Assembly: GCA_025927835.1 (NCBI GenBank)
Contig: JAICKR010000011.1
Coordinates: 1-38,761, forward strand
Source: Jatrophihabitans sp.
Lineage (GTDB): Bacteria; Actinomycetota; Actinomycetes; Mycobacteriales; Jatrophihabitantaceae
DNA: 38,761 nt
Direction of reading: 5' to 3'
This document shows, in pieces, positions 31,589-38,761 of the stretch. The notes below the pieces were generated by a model. The model had not been told where the DNA came from. It did not search any database and worked only from the letters and a program-made list of their open reading frames with translations. Position 1 is the stretch's first letter. Every line of letters begins with the position of its first letter. Made by a program: the position numbers and the translations under genes.

Positions 31589-32091
31589 CCTGCCATGCCG
31601 GCGTCGACGAGCGCGCCGGGCACCCGCGTCCGGAAGTCGAGCACGCCGACCCATTCCGGGCGCAGCACCATCCGCACCATGCGCGCTCCCGAGCGCTCGA
31701 TCTCGGCGACGGCGACCGCGGCCTGCTCGGCGCCGTAGTACTTCGCCTGCATCTGCCGGTACTCCTCCGGCACGCCGTCGATGTCGTCCAGTTCGATGCG
31801 GCCGCGGATGATGAGCACCTCCGGCGGCGGCCCCGCGTGGTCGACCGTCAGCGCGACCTGAGGCCGGCCGCGCAACGCGCGCAGCTTGGCGCTGGTCGCG
31901 TAGGTCGCCATGACGACCGCGCTGCCGGTCCAGACGAAGCCGATCGGGAGCACCCGCGGGGCACCGTCGCGGCCGACGTAGCCGAACGAGCCGAGTTCGG
32001 TCGCGTGCAGCAACCGCTGCGCCGTCGGGTGGTCGAGCAGCCGGACGTCGCCTTGCGGGAGAGCGGCCATGGTGTCGATGTCAGATGTCAT
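31585..32091 (-). CDS. PPOX-type (pyridoxamine 5'-phosphate oxidase fold, F420/FMN) protein
   Basis: LLHATELGSFGYVGRDGAPRVLPIGFVWTGSAVVMATYATSAKLRALRGRPQVALTVDHAGPPPEVLIIRGRIEL; true start could be at 32070. Confidence 0.85.
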   Translation of the reverse strand: MTSDIDTMAALPQGDVRLLDHPTAQRLLHATELGSFGYVGRDGAPRVLPIGFVWTGSAVVMATYATSAKLRALRGRPQVALTVDHAGPPPEVLIIRGRIELDDIDGVPEEYRQMQAKYYGAEQAAVAVAEIERSGARMVRMVLRPEWVGVLDFRTRVPGALVDAGMAG

Positions 32092-32149
32092 AGTCCTAAG
32101 TTAGGACTGAACACTAGTGAATCGCAACTTATAATCCTGATTTAGGAGT
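32092..32149. promoter_or_regulatory. Twin 17-bp palindromic operators flanking a TATAAT -10, in the PPOX/HxlR divergent region
   Basis: AGTCCTAA-G-TTAGGACT at 32092-32108 (perfect) and AATCCTGA-T-TTAGGAGT at 32133-32149; TATAAT at 32130-32135. Confidence 0.75.
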
Positions 32150-32162
32150 AATATGGTCCGGC

Positions 32163-32810
32163 ATGAGAACCGAGCGCCGCAGCTATGCCGACCCGTGCGG
32201 GATCTCGCGCGCGTTGGATGCCCTCGGCGAGCGTTGGGCGCTGCTCGTCGTGCGCGAGCTGATGCTCGGCCCGCGCCGGTTCGGCCAGCTCAAGGAGGGC
32301 CTGCCGGACGTGAGCCCGAACGTGCTCTCCCAGCGGTTGCGCGAACTCGAGGCGGACGGCGTGGTGCAGCGCGTCCTGCTCGAGCCGCCGGCGAGCCTGC
32401 CGGTCTACGAGCTCACCGCGCGTGGTCGCGAGCTCGAACCGATCCTGGTCGAGCTCGGCCGGTGGGGCAGCGCCACGCCGCGCCGGCGCGGCCGGGAGAT
32501 GAGCACCGCCTCGCTGCTGTTCGCGCTGCGCACGATGTTCGACCGCGGCCACGACGATCGGGTCACCTACGGGCTGGAGCTCGGCGGCGAGCAGTTCGGC
32601 GTCGCGATCGACGCCGACGAGCTGGCGATCAGCCGCGGCCGGCCCGAGCACCCCGACGCCCACCTGTCGACGGACGTGACCACCCTGCGCACCGTGGTCT
32701 TCCAGGGCACCTCGATGCGCGCCGCCGAGCAGGCCGGGGCGCTCACGATCAGCGGTGACCGCCGGGCGGCCGCCCGGTTCCCCAAGCACTTCCAGAAGCC
32801 GCAGGCGTAG
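32163..32810 (+). CDS. HxlR family transcriptional regulator
   Basis: SYADPCGISRALDALGERWALLVVRELMLGPRRFGQLKEGLPDVSPNVLSQRLRELEADGVVQRVLLEPPASLPVYELTARG. Confidence 0.95.
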   Translation: MRTERRSYADPCGISRALDALGERWALLVVRELMLGPRRFGQLKEGLPDVSPNVLSQRLRELEADGVVQRVLLEPPASLPVYELTARGRELEPILVELGRWGSATPRRRGREMSTASLLFALRTMFDRGHDDRVTYGLELGGEQFGVAIDADELAISRGRPEHPDAHLSTDVTTLRTVVFQGTSMRAAEQAGALTISGDRRAAARFPKHFQKPQA

Positions 32811-32812
32811 CG

Positions 32813-33322
32813 CTAGCCGGCGACCGCGCCCGCTTCCGGCGCGCCGTCGATCGTGTGGCGTACCCCGTCCACGACGGCACAGGCCGACTCGCCCTGGGTC
32901 GCCACCGCCGACGAGGCGCGCGCCAGCAGCGCGCACAGCACGGCCTGCTCGTCCGCGGCGAGCCCGCGCAGCGCGTGCTGCTCGGCGTCCCGCAGCTGCT
33001 TGCCCAGCCGGTGCAGCGTCGCGGCACCGGTGCGCGTGAGCACGATGCGCCTCGCCCGCCGGTCTGCCGGGTCGGCGCGGCGCTCGATGAGCTCGGCTCG
33101 CTCGAGGTCGTCGAGCAGGTAGGTGAGCACGCTGCGGTCGATGCCCAGCTGCTGGCCGAGCGCGAGCTGGGTCGGGGGCGCGTAGGTGGCGACGCTGCCG
33201 AGCACCTGGTAGCCGCGCGCCCCGCCGGGGAGGTCGTCGAAGACGGCGCTGGCGGCATCGAGGTAGGCGCGCAGGACCACGCTCAGCGCCAGCCCGAAGT
33301 CGTCGTCACCGCCCACGTCCAC
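32813..33322 (-). CDS. MarR family transcriptional regulator
   Basis: LALGQQLGIDRSVLTYLLDDLERAELIERRADPADRRARRIVLTRTGAATL; GTG start at 33322. Confidence 0.92.
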   Translation of the reverse strand: MDVGGDDDFGLALSVVLRAYLDAASAVFDDLPGGARGYQVLGSVATYAPPTQLALGQQLGIDRSVLTYLLDDLERAELIERRADPADRRARRIVLTRTGAATLHRLGKQLRDAEQHALRGLAADEQAVLCALLARASSAVATQGESACAVVDGVRHTIDGAPEAGAVAG

Positions 33323-33348
33323 GCCGACAGCGTACGTGGCGAAAGCCC

Positions 33349-33387
33349 TTGCCGAGCTGGACTATACCGAGTATAGATACTCAGTAT
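33349..33387 (+). promoter_or_regulatory. Promoter with overlapping GTAT/ATAC palindromes (candidate PadR operator)
   Basis: TTGCCG (33349)-N17-TATAGA (33372); CTATAC-CGA-GTATAG, GAGTAT-AG-ATACTC and ATACT-C-AGTAT overlap between 33362 and 33387. Confidence 0.7.
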
Positions 33388-33408
33388 GTCGATGCGGGCG
33401 ATGGGTTC

Positions 33409-33999
33409 ATGAGCGTGCGGCACGCGCTGCTCGCGTTGTTGAGCGAGGGCCCGAAGTACGGGCTGCAGATGCGCGACGAGTTCGAGCAGCAGACCGGCGA
33501 GGTGTGGCCGCTCAACGTCGGTCAGGTCTATACGACCTTGCAGCGCCTCGAGCGCGACGGTCTCGTGGCGTCCGATGGCGAGGGCGAGGGGCCGCAGAAG
33601 TCCTACCGCATCACCACCGACGGCGCGGCCGAGCTGGACACCTGGCTACGCACGCCGCCGGACCTGAGTGCGCCGCCGCGTGACGAGCTGGTGATCAAGG
33701 TGCTGGTGGCGATCCGGGTGCCGGGCGTGGACGTGCACGACGTGATCCAGGCACATCGCAGGCACGTGGTCGAGCTCATGCAGGAATGGACGCGGATCAA
33801 GCGCGACGCCGCGCCGGACGATCTCAACCTGACACTCGTCGTCGACGCCGAGCTGTTCCGGCTGGACTCGGTGGTCCGATGGCTGGACGCAGCGGAGAGC
33901 CGGCTGCGCCGCTCGGGCACCGGCGGTGCGAGACGACAGGTCGGCAGAGGACCGGCGAAGACGCCGGCCCGCACGCAACAGGAGCAGGTAGGACGATGA
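33409..33999 (+). CDS. PadR family transcriptional regulator
   Basis: MSVRHALLALLSEGPKYGLQMRDEFEQQTGEVWPLNVGQVYTTLQRLERDGLVASDGEGEGPQKSYRITTDGAAELDTWL. Confidence 0.95.
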   Translation: MSVRHALLALLSEGPKYGLQMRDEFEQQTGEVWPLNVGQVYTTLQRLERDGLVASDGEGEGPQKSYRITTDGAAELDTWLRTPPDLSAPPRDELVIKVLVAIRVPGVDVHDVIQAHRRHVVELMQEWTRIKRDAAPDDLNLTLVVDAELFRLDSVVRWLDAAESRLRRSGTGGARRQVGRGPAKTPARTQQEQVGR

Positions 34000-34718
34000 G
34001 CGCGCTGCAATTGAGCCGGGTGTCCAAGGTGTACGGCGTCGGTGCGGGCGAGGTGCATGCGCTGCGCAGCGTGGACCTGAGTGTCGAGCCGGGCGAGCTG
34101 GTCGCCGTGATGGGGCCGAGCGGCTCGGGGAAGAGCACGCTGCTCACGATCGCCGGCAGCCTGGAGGAGCCCACGTCCGGCGAGGTCAGCGTAGGTGGGC
34201 TGCCGCTGTCCCGGATGTCGCGCAATGAGCGGGCAGCGCTGCGCCGACGGGCGATCGGCTACGTCTTCCAGGACTTCAACCTGCTCGCCGGACTCACCGC
34301 GGCGGAGAACGTCTCGCTACCGCTGGAGCTCGACGGCACCTCGATCAAGGCGGCGCGCGTTGCCGCGGTGGACGCCCTGGAACGGCTCGGCCTCGCCGAC
34401 CGCGCGCAACATTTCCCCGACGAGCTCTCCGGCGGCGAGCGGCAGCGCGTGGCGATCGCGCGCGCGGTTGTCGGGCAGCGGCATCTGCTGCTCGCCGACG
34501 AGCCGTCCGGTGCGCTCGACTCGGTCAACGGCGAGGCCGTCATGCGCCTCGTGCGCGCGACCTGCCAGGGCGGGGTGGCCGGCGTCGTCGTCACCCACGA
34601 CGCCCAGCTCGCATCCTGGGCCGACCGGGTCGTCTTCCTCAGGGACGGTCGGATCGTCGACCAGACCGCCGAGCCGGCCGGGCCGGAGTCGCTGCTCGAG
34701 GCCGACGCCGCGCGATGA
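33996..34718 (+). CDS. ABC transporter ATP-binding protein (MacB/LolD-like)
   Basis: VAVMGPSGSGKSTLLTIAGSLEEPTSGEV...GYVFQDFNLLAGLTAAENVSLPLEL...LSGGERQRVAIARAVVGQRHLLLADEPSGALDS; ATGA overlap with padR. Confidence 0.96.
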   Translation: MSALQLSRVSKVYGVGAGEVHALRSVDLSVEPGELVAVMGPSGSGKSTLLTIAGSLEEPTSGEVSVGGLPLSRMSRNERAALRRRAIGYVFQDFNLLAGLTAAENVSLPLELDGTSIKAARVAAVDALERLGLADRAQHFPDELSGGERQRVAIARAVVGQRHLLLADEPSGALDSVNGEAVMRLVRATCQGGVAGVVVTHDAQLASWADRVVFLRDGRIVDQTAEPAGPESLLEADAAR

Positions 34719-37258
34719 CCACGACCCTCGCCCCGCCTCCGGCTGCCCCGGTGGCACCCCAACTGCCGCGCAGCCGTCGCGTCGCACGCCGGGCGATCCG
34801 CCGCTGGGCGTGGCGGATGCTTCGCCGCGAGTGGCGCCAGCAGGTGCTGGTGCTGAGCCTGATCGCGCTCGCGGTCGGCGCCACCACGATCGGCCTCGGC
34901 ATCGTCGTCAACGTGCTGCCCTCCGACCAAGCAATACTCGGGACGGCGCAGACGCGCATCGACCTCGGCAACCCCGGAGCGCACGTCAGCGCGGACATCT
35001 CGCTCGCCCGGCAGGCACTGGGCACCGTCGAGGCCATCGAGCACCAGGCCGTGCCGGTACCCGGCTCGGTCACGCCGGTCGATCTGCGCGCGCAGGACCC
35101 GCACGGCACGTTCGGCGCCGCGATGCTGCGCGTGGTGTCGGGAAGCTACCCCCGCGGCACCGGCCAGGTCGCCATGACCGCCGGCGTCGCTGCGACGTTC
35201 GACCTCACGATCGGCGACCGTTGGCTGGTGAGCGGGCGTGCGCTGCGAGTGGTCGGCCTGGTGGAGAACCCGAAGAACCTGCAGGACGCGTTTGCGCTCG
35301 TGCTGCCGGGACAGCTGCGTTCGCCGTCCAGCCTCACCTTGCTGACCGACGCAAGCGGGTCGGCCGCTTCGAACCTGCACCTGCCTGGCACCGACTTCCG
35401 CGGCATCATCTCCAACGGCGCGAGCAAGGCGAAGCGACAGCGAGAGCAGGCGGTCATCGTCCTGCTCATCGCCACCGTCGGGCTGAGCTTCATCGGCCTG
35501 CTCGCGGTCGCGGGATTCTCCGTGCTGGCCCACCGCCGGCAACGGGCGCTGGGCATGATCGGCGCGGTCGGCGCGACGAACCGCCAGGTGCGGCGGGTGA
35601 TGCTGGCCAACGGAGCCGCGGTCGGCACGGTCGGGGCGGCAGCCGGGCTCGTCACCGGCCTGGTCGCATGGTTCGCGCTGCGCGCGGTGTTCGAGCGCCT
35701 CGTCGGGCACCGCATCGACGCGACGAGCATCCCGTGGTGGGCCGTCATCACCGGCGCGGGCCTCGCGATCCTCATGTCGGTTGCTGCGTCGTGGTGGCCG
35801 GCTCGCACGATCGCCCGCATGCCGATCGTGGCGGCGCTGTCCGGACGTCCCACCCCGCCGCGGCCCGCACACCGGTTCGCGCTGTTCGGCATCGTGCTCG
35901 CGGCAGCCGGGTTCGCCCTGCTCGTCCGCGGCGGCCAGCGGCACACCCCGGTGGTGATCGTTTCCGGCGTCCTCGCGACGACGGCCGGCATGTTGCTGCT
36001 CGCGCCGCTCGGAATCCGTGCCGTCGCGGCCACCACCCGCCGCGCACCGATCGCCGTCCGGCTGGCGATGCGTGACCTCGTCCGGTTCCAGGCACGCTCC
36101 GGAGCGGCGCTTGCCGCCGCCGGCCTCGCCATCGGCATCGCGGCCACCATTGCGATCAACGCCGCTGCCTCGCAGGCGGCCGATCACTCGCTCAGTGGCG
36201 GGAACCTGCCCACGAACCAACTCGTCGTCTGGCTGGACGGCAACCCCAACGACCAGGGCGGTCCCGGAGATGGGGCCGTCGCCATCGCGGGCGGCAGCGG
36301 CGCGGCCCCGGCGGGCCCCAGCCCCGCGGTGATCGCGAGTGGGCGACGGACCGCCGACGCGATCGCGCAGGCGCTGCACGCGCGGCACCACATCCAGCTC
36401 GATGCGGCGGCCGACCTGCACACCGCGCTGCCCACGGGCGCGCCACCGGACGCGGACCGGGCGATCCTGCTCCGCCCGATCACCGACAACGGGCGGCACG
36501 GCTGGACGCTGGTCACGACGCCGCTCGTCGCGACGCCGGCCGTCCTCGACTTCTACGGGATTCCGAGCTCAGCGGCCCGATCGAATGCGGACATCCTCAG
36601 CGCGCGCACCGACCTGCGGGGCAGCCAACTCGGTACCGGGTTCAACGGCGGGAGTGCCGCCGTGTCGGCCCGGGTCCTCAACCGGCTGCCGAACTACACC
36701 TCCGCGCCGAACACGCTGATCACCGAGCAGGCGCTGCGGGCGAACCGGTTCACCCGGCAGCCGGCGGGGTGGCTGCTGCAGACCGATCGAGCGCTGACGT
36801 CGGCACAGGTCACCGAGGCTCGGCACCTGGCCGCGATCGGTGGGGTCACCATCGAGACCCGCACCGCCGGTGATCGCTCGCTGCAGAAGCTGCGCGAGTA
36901 CGCGACGATCACCGGCCTGCTGGTGGCGCTCGGCGTGCTGGCGATGACGGTCGGGCTGATCCGCAGTGAGACCGCGAACGATCTGCGCACGTTGGCGGCC
37001 ACCGGCGCCAGCAGTGGCACCCGGCGCACGCTGACCGCGGCGAGTGCCACGGCGCTCGGCGTCCTCGGCGGCGTGCTCGGCACCGCCGGCGCGTATCTGG
37101 CGCTCATCGCCTGGAACTGGCACGACGTGGGCTATCTGAACCGGCCGCCCTATGTCGAGCTCGCCGCGCTGCTGCTGGGGCTGCCGGTCGCGGCGGCGGT
37201 CGGCGGCTGGCTGTTCGGCCGCACGCCGGCCGCCATCGCCCGGCGGCCCCTGGATTGA
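34715..37258 (+). CDS. FtsX-like ABC transporter permease
   Basis: 847 aa, two FtsX-type halves (VIVLLIATVGLSFIGLLAVAGFSVLAHRRQRALGMIGAVGATNRQVRRVMLANG; TANDLRTLAATGASSGTRRTLTAASATALG); ATGA overlap with the ATPase gene. Confidence 0.94.
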   Translation: MTTTLAPPPAAPVAPQLPRSRRVARRAIRRWAWRMLRREWRQQVLVLSLIALAVGATTIGLGIVVNVLPSDQAILGTAQTRIDLGNPGAHVSADISLARQALGTVEAIEHQAVPVPGSVTPVDLRAQDPHGTFGAAMLRVVSGSYPRGTGQVAMTAGVAATFDLTIGDRWLVSGRALRVVGLVENPKNLQDAFALVLPGQLRSPSSLTLLTDASGSAASNLHLPGTDFRGIISNGASKAKRQREQAVIVLLIATVGLSFIGLLAVAGFSVLAHRRQRALGMIGAVGATNRQVRRVMLANGAAVGTVGAAAGLVTGLVAWFALRAVFERLVGHRIDATSIPWWAVITGAGLAILMSVAASWWPARTIARMPIVAALSGRPTPPRPAHRFALFGIVLAAAGFALLVRGGQRHTPVVIVSGVLATTAGMLLLAPLGIRAVAATTRRAPIAVRLAMRDLVRFQARSGAALAAAGLAIGIAATIAINAAASQAADHSLSGGNLPTNQLVVWLDGNPNDQGGPGDGAVAIAGGSGAAPAGPSPAVIASGRRTADAIAQALHARHHIQLDAAADLHTALPTGAPPDADRAILLRPITDNGRHGWTLVTTPLVATPAVLDFYGIPSSAARSNADILSARTDLRGSQLGTGFNGGSAAVSARVLNRLPNYTSAPNTLITEQALRANRFTRQPAGWLLQTDRALTSAQVTEARHLAAIGGVTIETRTAGDRSLQKLREYATITGLLVALGVLAMTVGLIRSETANDLRTLAATGASSGTRRTLTAASATALGVLGGVLGTAGAYLALIAWNWHDVGYLNRPPYVELAALLLGLPVAAAVGGWLFGRTPAAIARRPLD

Positions 37259-37295
37259 TCCGTCTGATCCTCCGATCGGGCAGCAGTTGCTTAAT

Positions 37296-37311
37296 TCGAA
37301 TATGCGTTCGA
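37296..37311. promoter_or_regulatory. LexA SOS box
   Basis: TCGAAT-ATGC-GTTCGA, one mismatch from the actinobacterial consensus TCGAAC-N4-GTTCGA; located 10 nt upstream of the imuA'-like start. Confidence 0.8.
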
Positions 37312-37321
37312 TGATGGACGG

Positions 37322-38005
37322 GTGCTCGAGGTGGCGATCCGGAAGGCCGACGGCAGCACCGCCGTCGACTGGCAGGCGGTCGGGCAACGCACCGCTCCCC
37401 CGCATCCGGTCCCGTCCGCGCTGACTCCGCTGCTGCCCGGCGGGCTGCGCCGCGGCAGCACGGTGAGCGTCAGCGGCTCGGTCTCCCTGCTGCTCGCGCT
37501 GCTCGGCGCGGCCTCGGCCGCCGGGGCGTGGTGCGCCCTGGTCGGGTTCCCGCGGGTCAGCGCCGAGGCCGCCCGCGAGTACGGCATCGACCTCGCCCGG
37601 CTGGCCCTCGTCCCGGCGCCGGGCGAGGGCTGGACGACGGCGGTCGGCGCCCTGCTCGACTCGCTCGAGATCGTGGCGGTCCGCCCGCCGCGCGGCCGCG
37701 GGCTGCCACCGGGCGATGTGCGCCGGCTCGCCGCACGGGCGCGCGGCAAGGACGCGGTGCTCGTCCCGTTCGTGCCCGAGGCGGCGGCCTGGCCGGGTGC
37801 CGACGTGCGGCTGCACAGCTCCGGCGGCACCTGGACCGGTATCGGCGCGGGCACCGGGCGGCTGCGGGCGCGGCAGGTCGAGGTCACCGCGGGCGGGCGC
37901 GGGCAGGCGGCCCGGCCGTCCTCGGCGACGCTGTGGCTGCCCGCCGACGGCGGCGGCATCGAGCCGGCCACCCCGCTCGCCGACGTCATCGACATAGCCG
38001 GGTAG
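37322..38005 (+). CDS. ImuA'-like mutasome accessory protein
   Basis: 227 aa; RecA-like LTPLLPGGLRRGSTVSVSGSVSLLLALLGAASAAGAWCALVGFPRVSAEAAREYGIDLARLALVP; immediately upstream of a Y-family polymerase-like gene. Confidence 0.8.
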   Translation: MLEVAIRKADGSTAVDWQAVGQRTAPPHPVPSALTPLLPGGLRRGSTVSVSGSVSLLLALLGAASAAGAWCALVGFPRVSAEAAREYGIDLARLALVPAPGEGWTTAVGALLDSLEIVAVRPPRGRGLPPGDVRRLAARARGKDAVLVPFVPEAAAWPGADVRLHSSGGTWTGIGAGTGRLRARQVEVTAGGRGQAARPSSATLWLPADGGGIEPATPLADVIDIAG

Positions 38006-38007
38006 CG

Positions 38008-38761
38008 GTGGACCGGCGGATAGCCGTGTGGTGCCCGGACTGGCCCGTCACCACGGCCCGCATCGACGCCGGCGTCGAGCTCGACGCACCGATCGCGGTG
38101 GTCACCGCCAACCGGGTCGTCGCCTGCTCGCACACCGCGCGCGAGCAGGGCGTGCGGCGCGGGCTGCGGCGGCGCGAGGCGCAGGCGCACTGCCCGCAGC
38201 TCGTCGTCCTGCCCAGGGACGAGGCCGCCGAGGCGCGGGTGTTCGAGCCGGTCGTCGCGGCGCTCGAAGCGATCGCGCCCGGCGTCGAGATCACCCGCCC
38301 CGGCCTCGCGGCCATCGGCGTCCGCGGCCCGACCCGCTACTTCGGCGGCGAGACCGGCGTGCTGCACGCGCTCTCGCGCGGCGTCGGCGGCATAGCGGCC
38401 TTGGGGGGTGCCGATCTGCTCATCGGCATCGCCGACGGCGCGTTCGCCGCCGAGCAGGCCGCCCGGCGCGGGGTGATCGTCGACCCGGGCGAGTCGGCGG
38501 CGTTCCTCGAGAACCTGCCCATCGAGACGCTCGACCCGTCCGGCGCCTCGCCGTTGATCGACCTGCTGCGCCGGCTCGGCGTCCGCACCCTCGGCGCGTT
38601 CGCCGCGCTGCCGGCTCGCGACGTGCTCGCCCGCTTCGGCGCGGCCGGGCTGGCCGCGCACCAGCAGGCCGGCGGACGCGACGAACTGCCGGTGTCCGGC
38701 CGGCGGCCACCCGCCGAGTTCACCGTCACGCTCGACCTCGAGCCGCCCGTCGAACGCGTCG
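38008..38761 (+). CDS. imuB: ImuB-like Y-family DNA polymerase homologue (3'-truncated by window edge; absent from the ORF track)
   Basis: GTG GAC CGG CGG...: VDRRIAVWCPDWPVTTARIDAGVELDAPIAVVTANRVVACSHTAREQGVRRGLRRREAQAHCPQLVVLPRDEAAEARVFEPVVAALEAIAPGVEITRPGLAAIGVRGPTRYFGGE..., open to the window end. Confidence 0.9.
   Translation, partial: MDRRIAVWCPDWPVTTARIDAGVELDAPIAVVTANRVVACSHTAREQGVRRGLRRREAQAHCPQLVVLPRDEAAEARVFEPVVAALEAIAPGVEITRPGLAAIGVRGPTRYFGGETGVLHALSRGVGGIAALGGADLLIGIADGAFAAEQAARRGVIVDPGESAAFLENLPIETLDPSGASPLIDLLRRLGVRTLGAFAALPARDVLARFGAAGLAAHQQAGGRDELPVSGRRPPAEFTVTLDLEPPVERV

Noticed and set aside
34259-36499. 746-aa minus-strand ORF opposite the ABC exporter genes
   Set aside because: Antisense shadow; the plus strand encodes clear ABC ATPase and FtsX proteins

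Overview
High-GC actinobacterial chromosomal segment, 38.8 kb. No CRISPR array, tRNA, rRNA or intact transposase was recognised. From left to right: (1) 3' part of a long-form 6-phosphogluconate dehydrogenase gene, then a decayed DUF222/13E12-type gene and an orphan ORF. (2) A tightly packed minus-strand run of nine genes (13000->2068): two GT2 glycosyltransferases, UDP-galactopyranose mutase, two CDP-glycerol-glycerophosphotransferase-type proteins (one fused to a GT4 domain), pgi, a short-form gnd, an LLM-class flavin oxidoreductase and a pentapeptide-repeat protein. (3) An acVLRF1-like release factor/peptidyl-tRNA hydrolase and several secreted orphan proteins. (4) EamA transporter / CGNR zinc-finger regulator divergon. 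(5) ABC permease plus an unusual S15-type hydrolase::ABC-ATPase fusion. (6) purE-purK / GtrA. (7) ECF42-like sigma factor with a DGPF/YCII partner. (8) MBL-fold hydrolase, DUF3052, HrpA helicase. (9) Alpha/beta hydrolase and PPOX genes divergent from an HxlR regulator. (10) MarR, and a PadR-ABC exporter operon. (11) Start of an ImuA'-ImuB mutasome operon with a LexA-type SOS box. The strongest new leads are the hydrolase::ABC fusion, the mixed galactofuranose/polyol-phosphate cluster coupled to pgi-gnd, and several readable cis-regulatory sites (SOS box, HxlR twin operators, PadR operator-promoter, ECF42 promoter). All family calls come from reading the translations; no database search was run.
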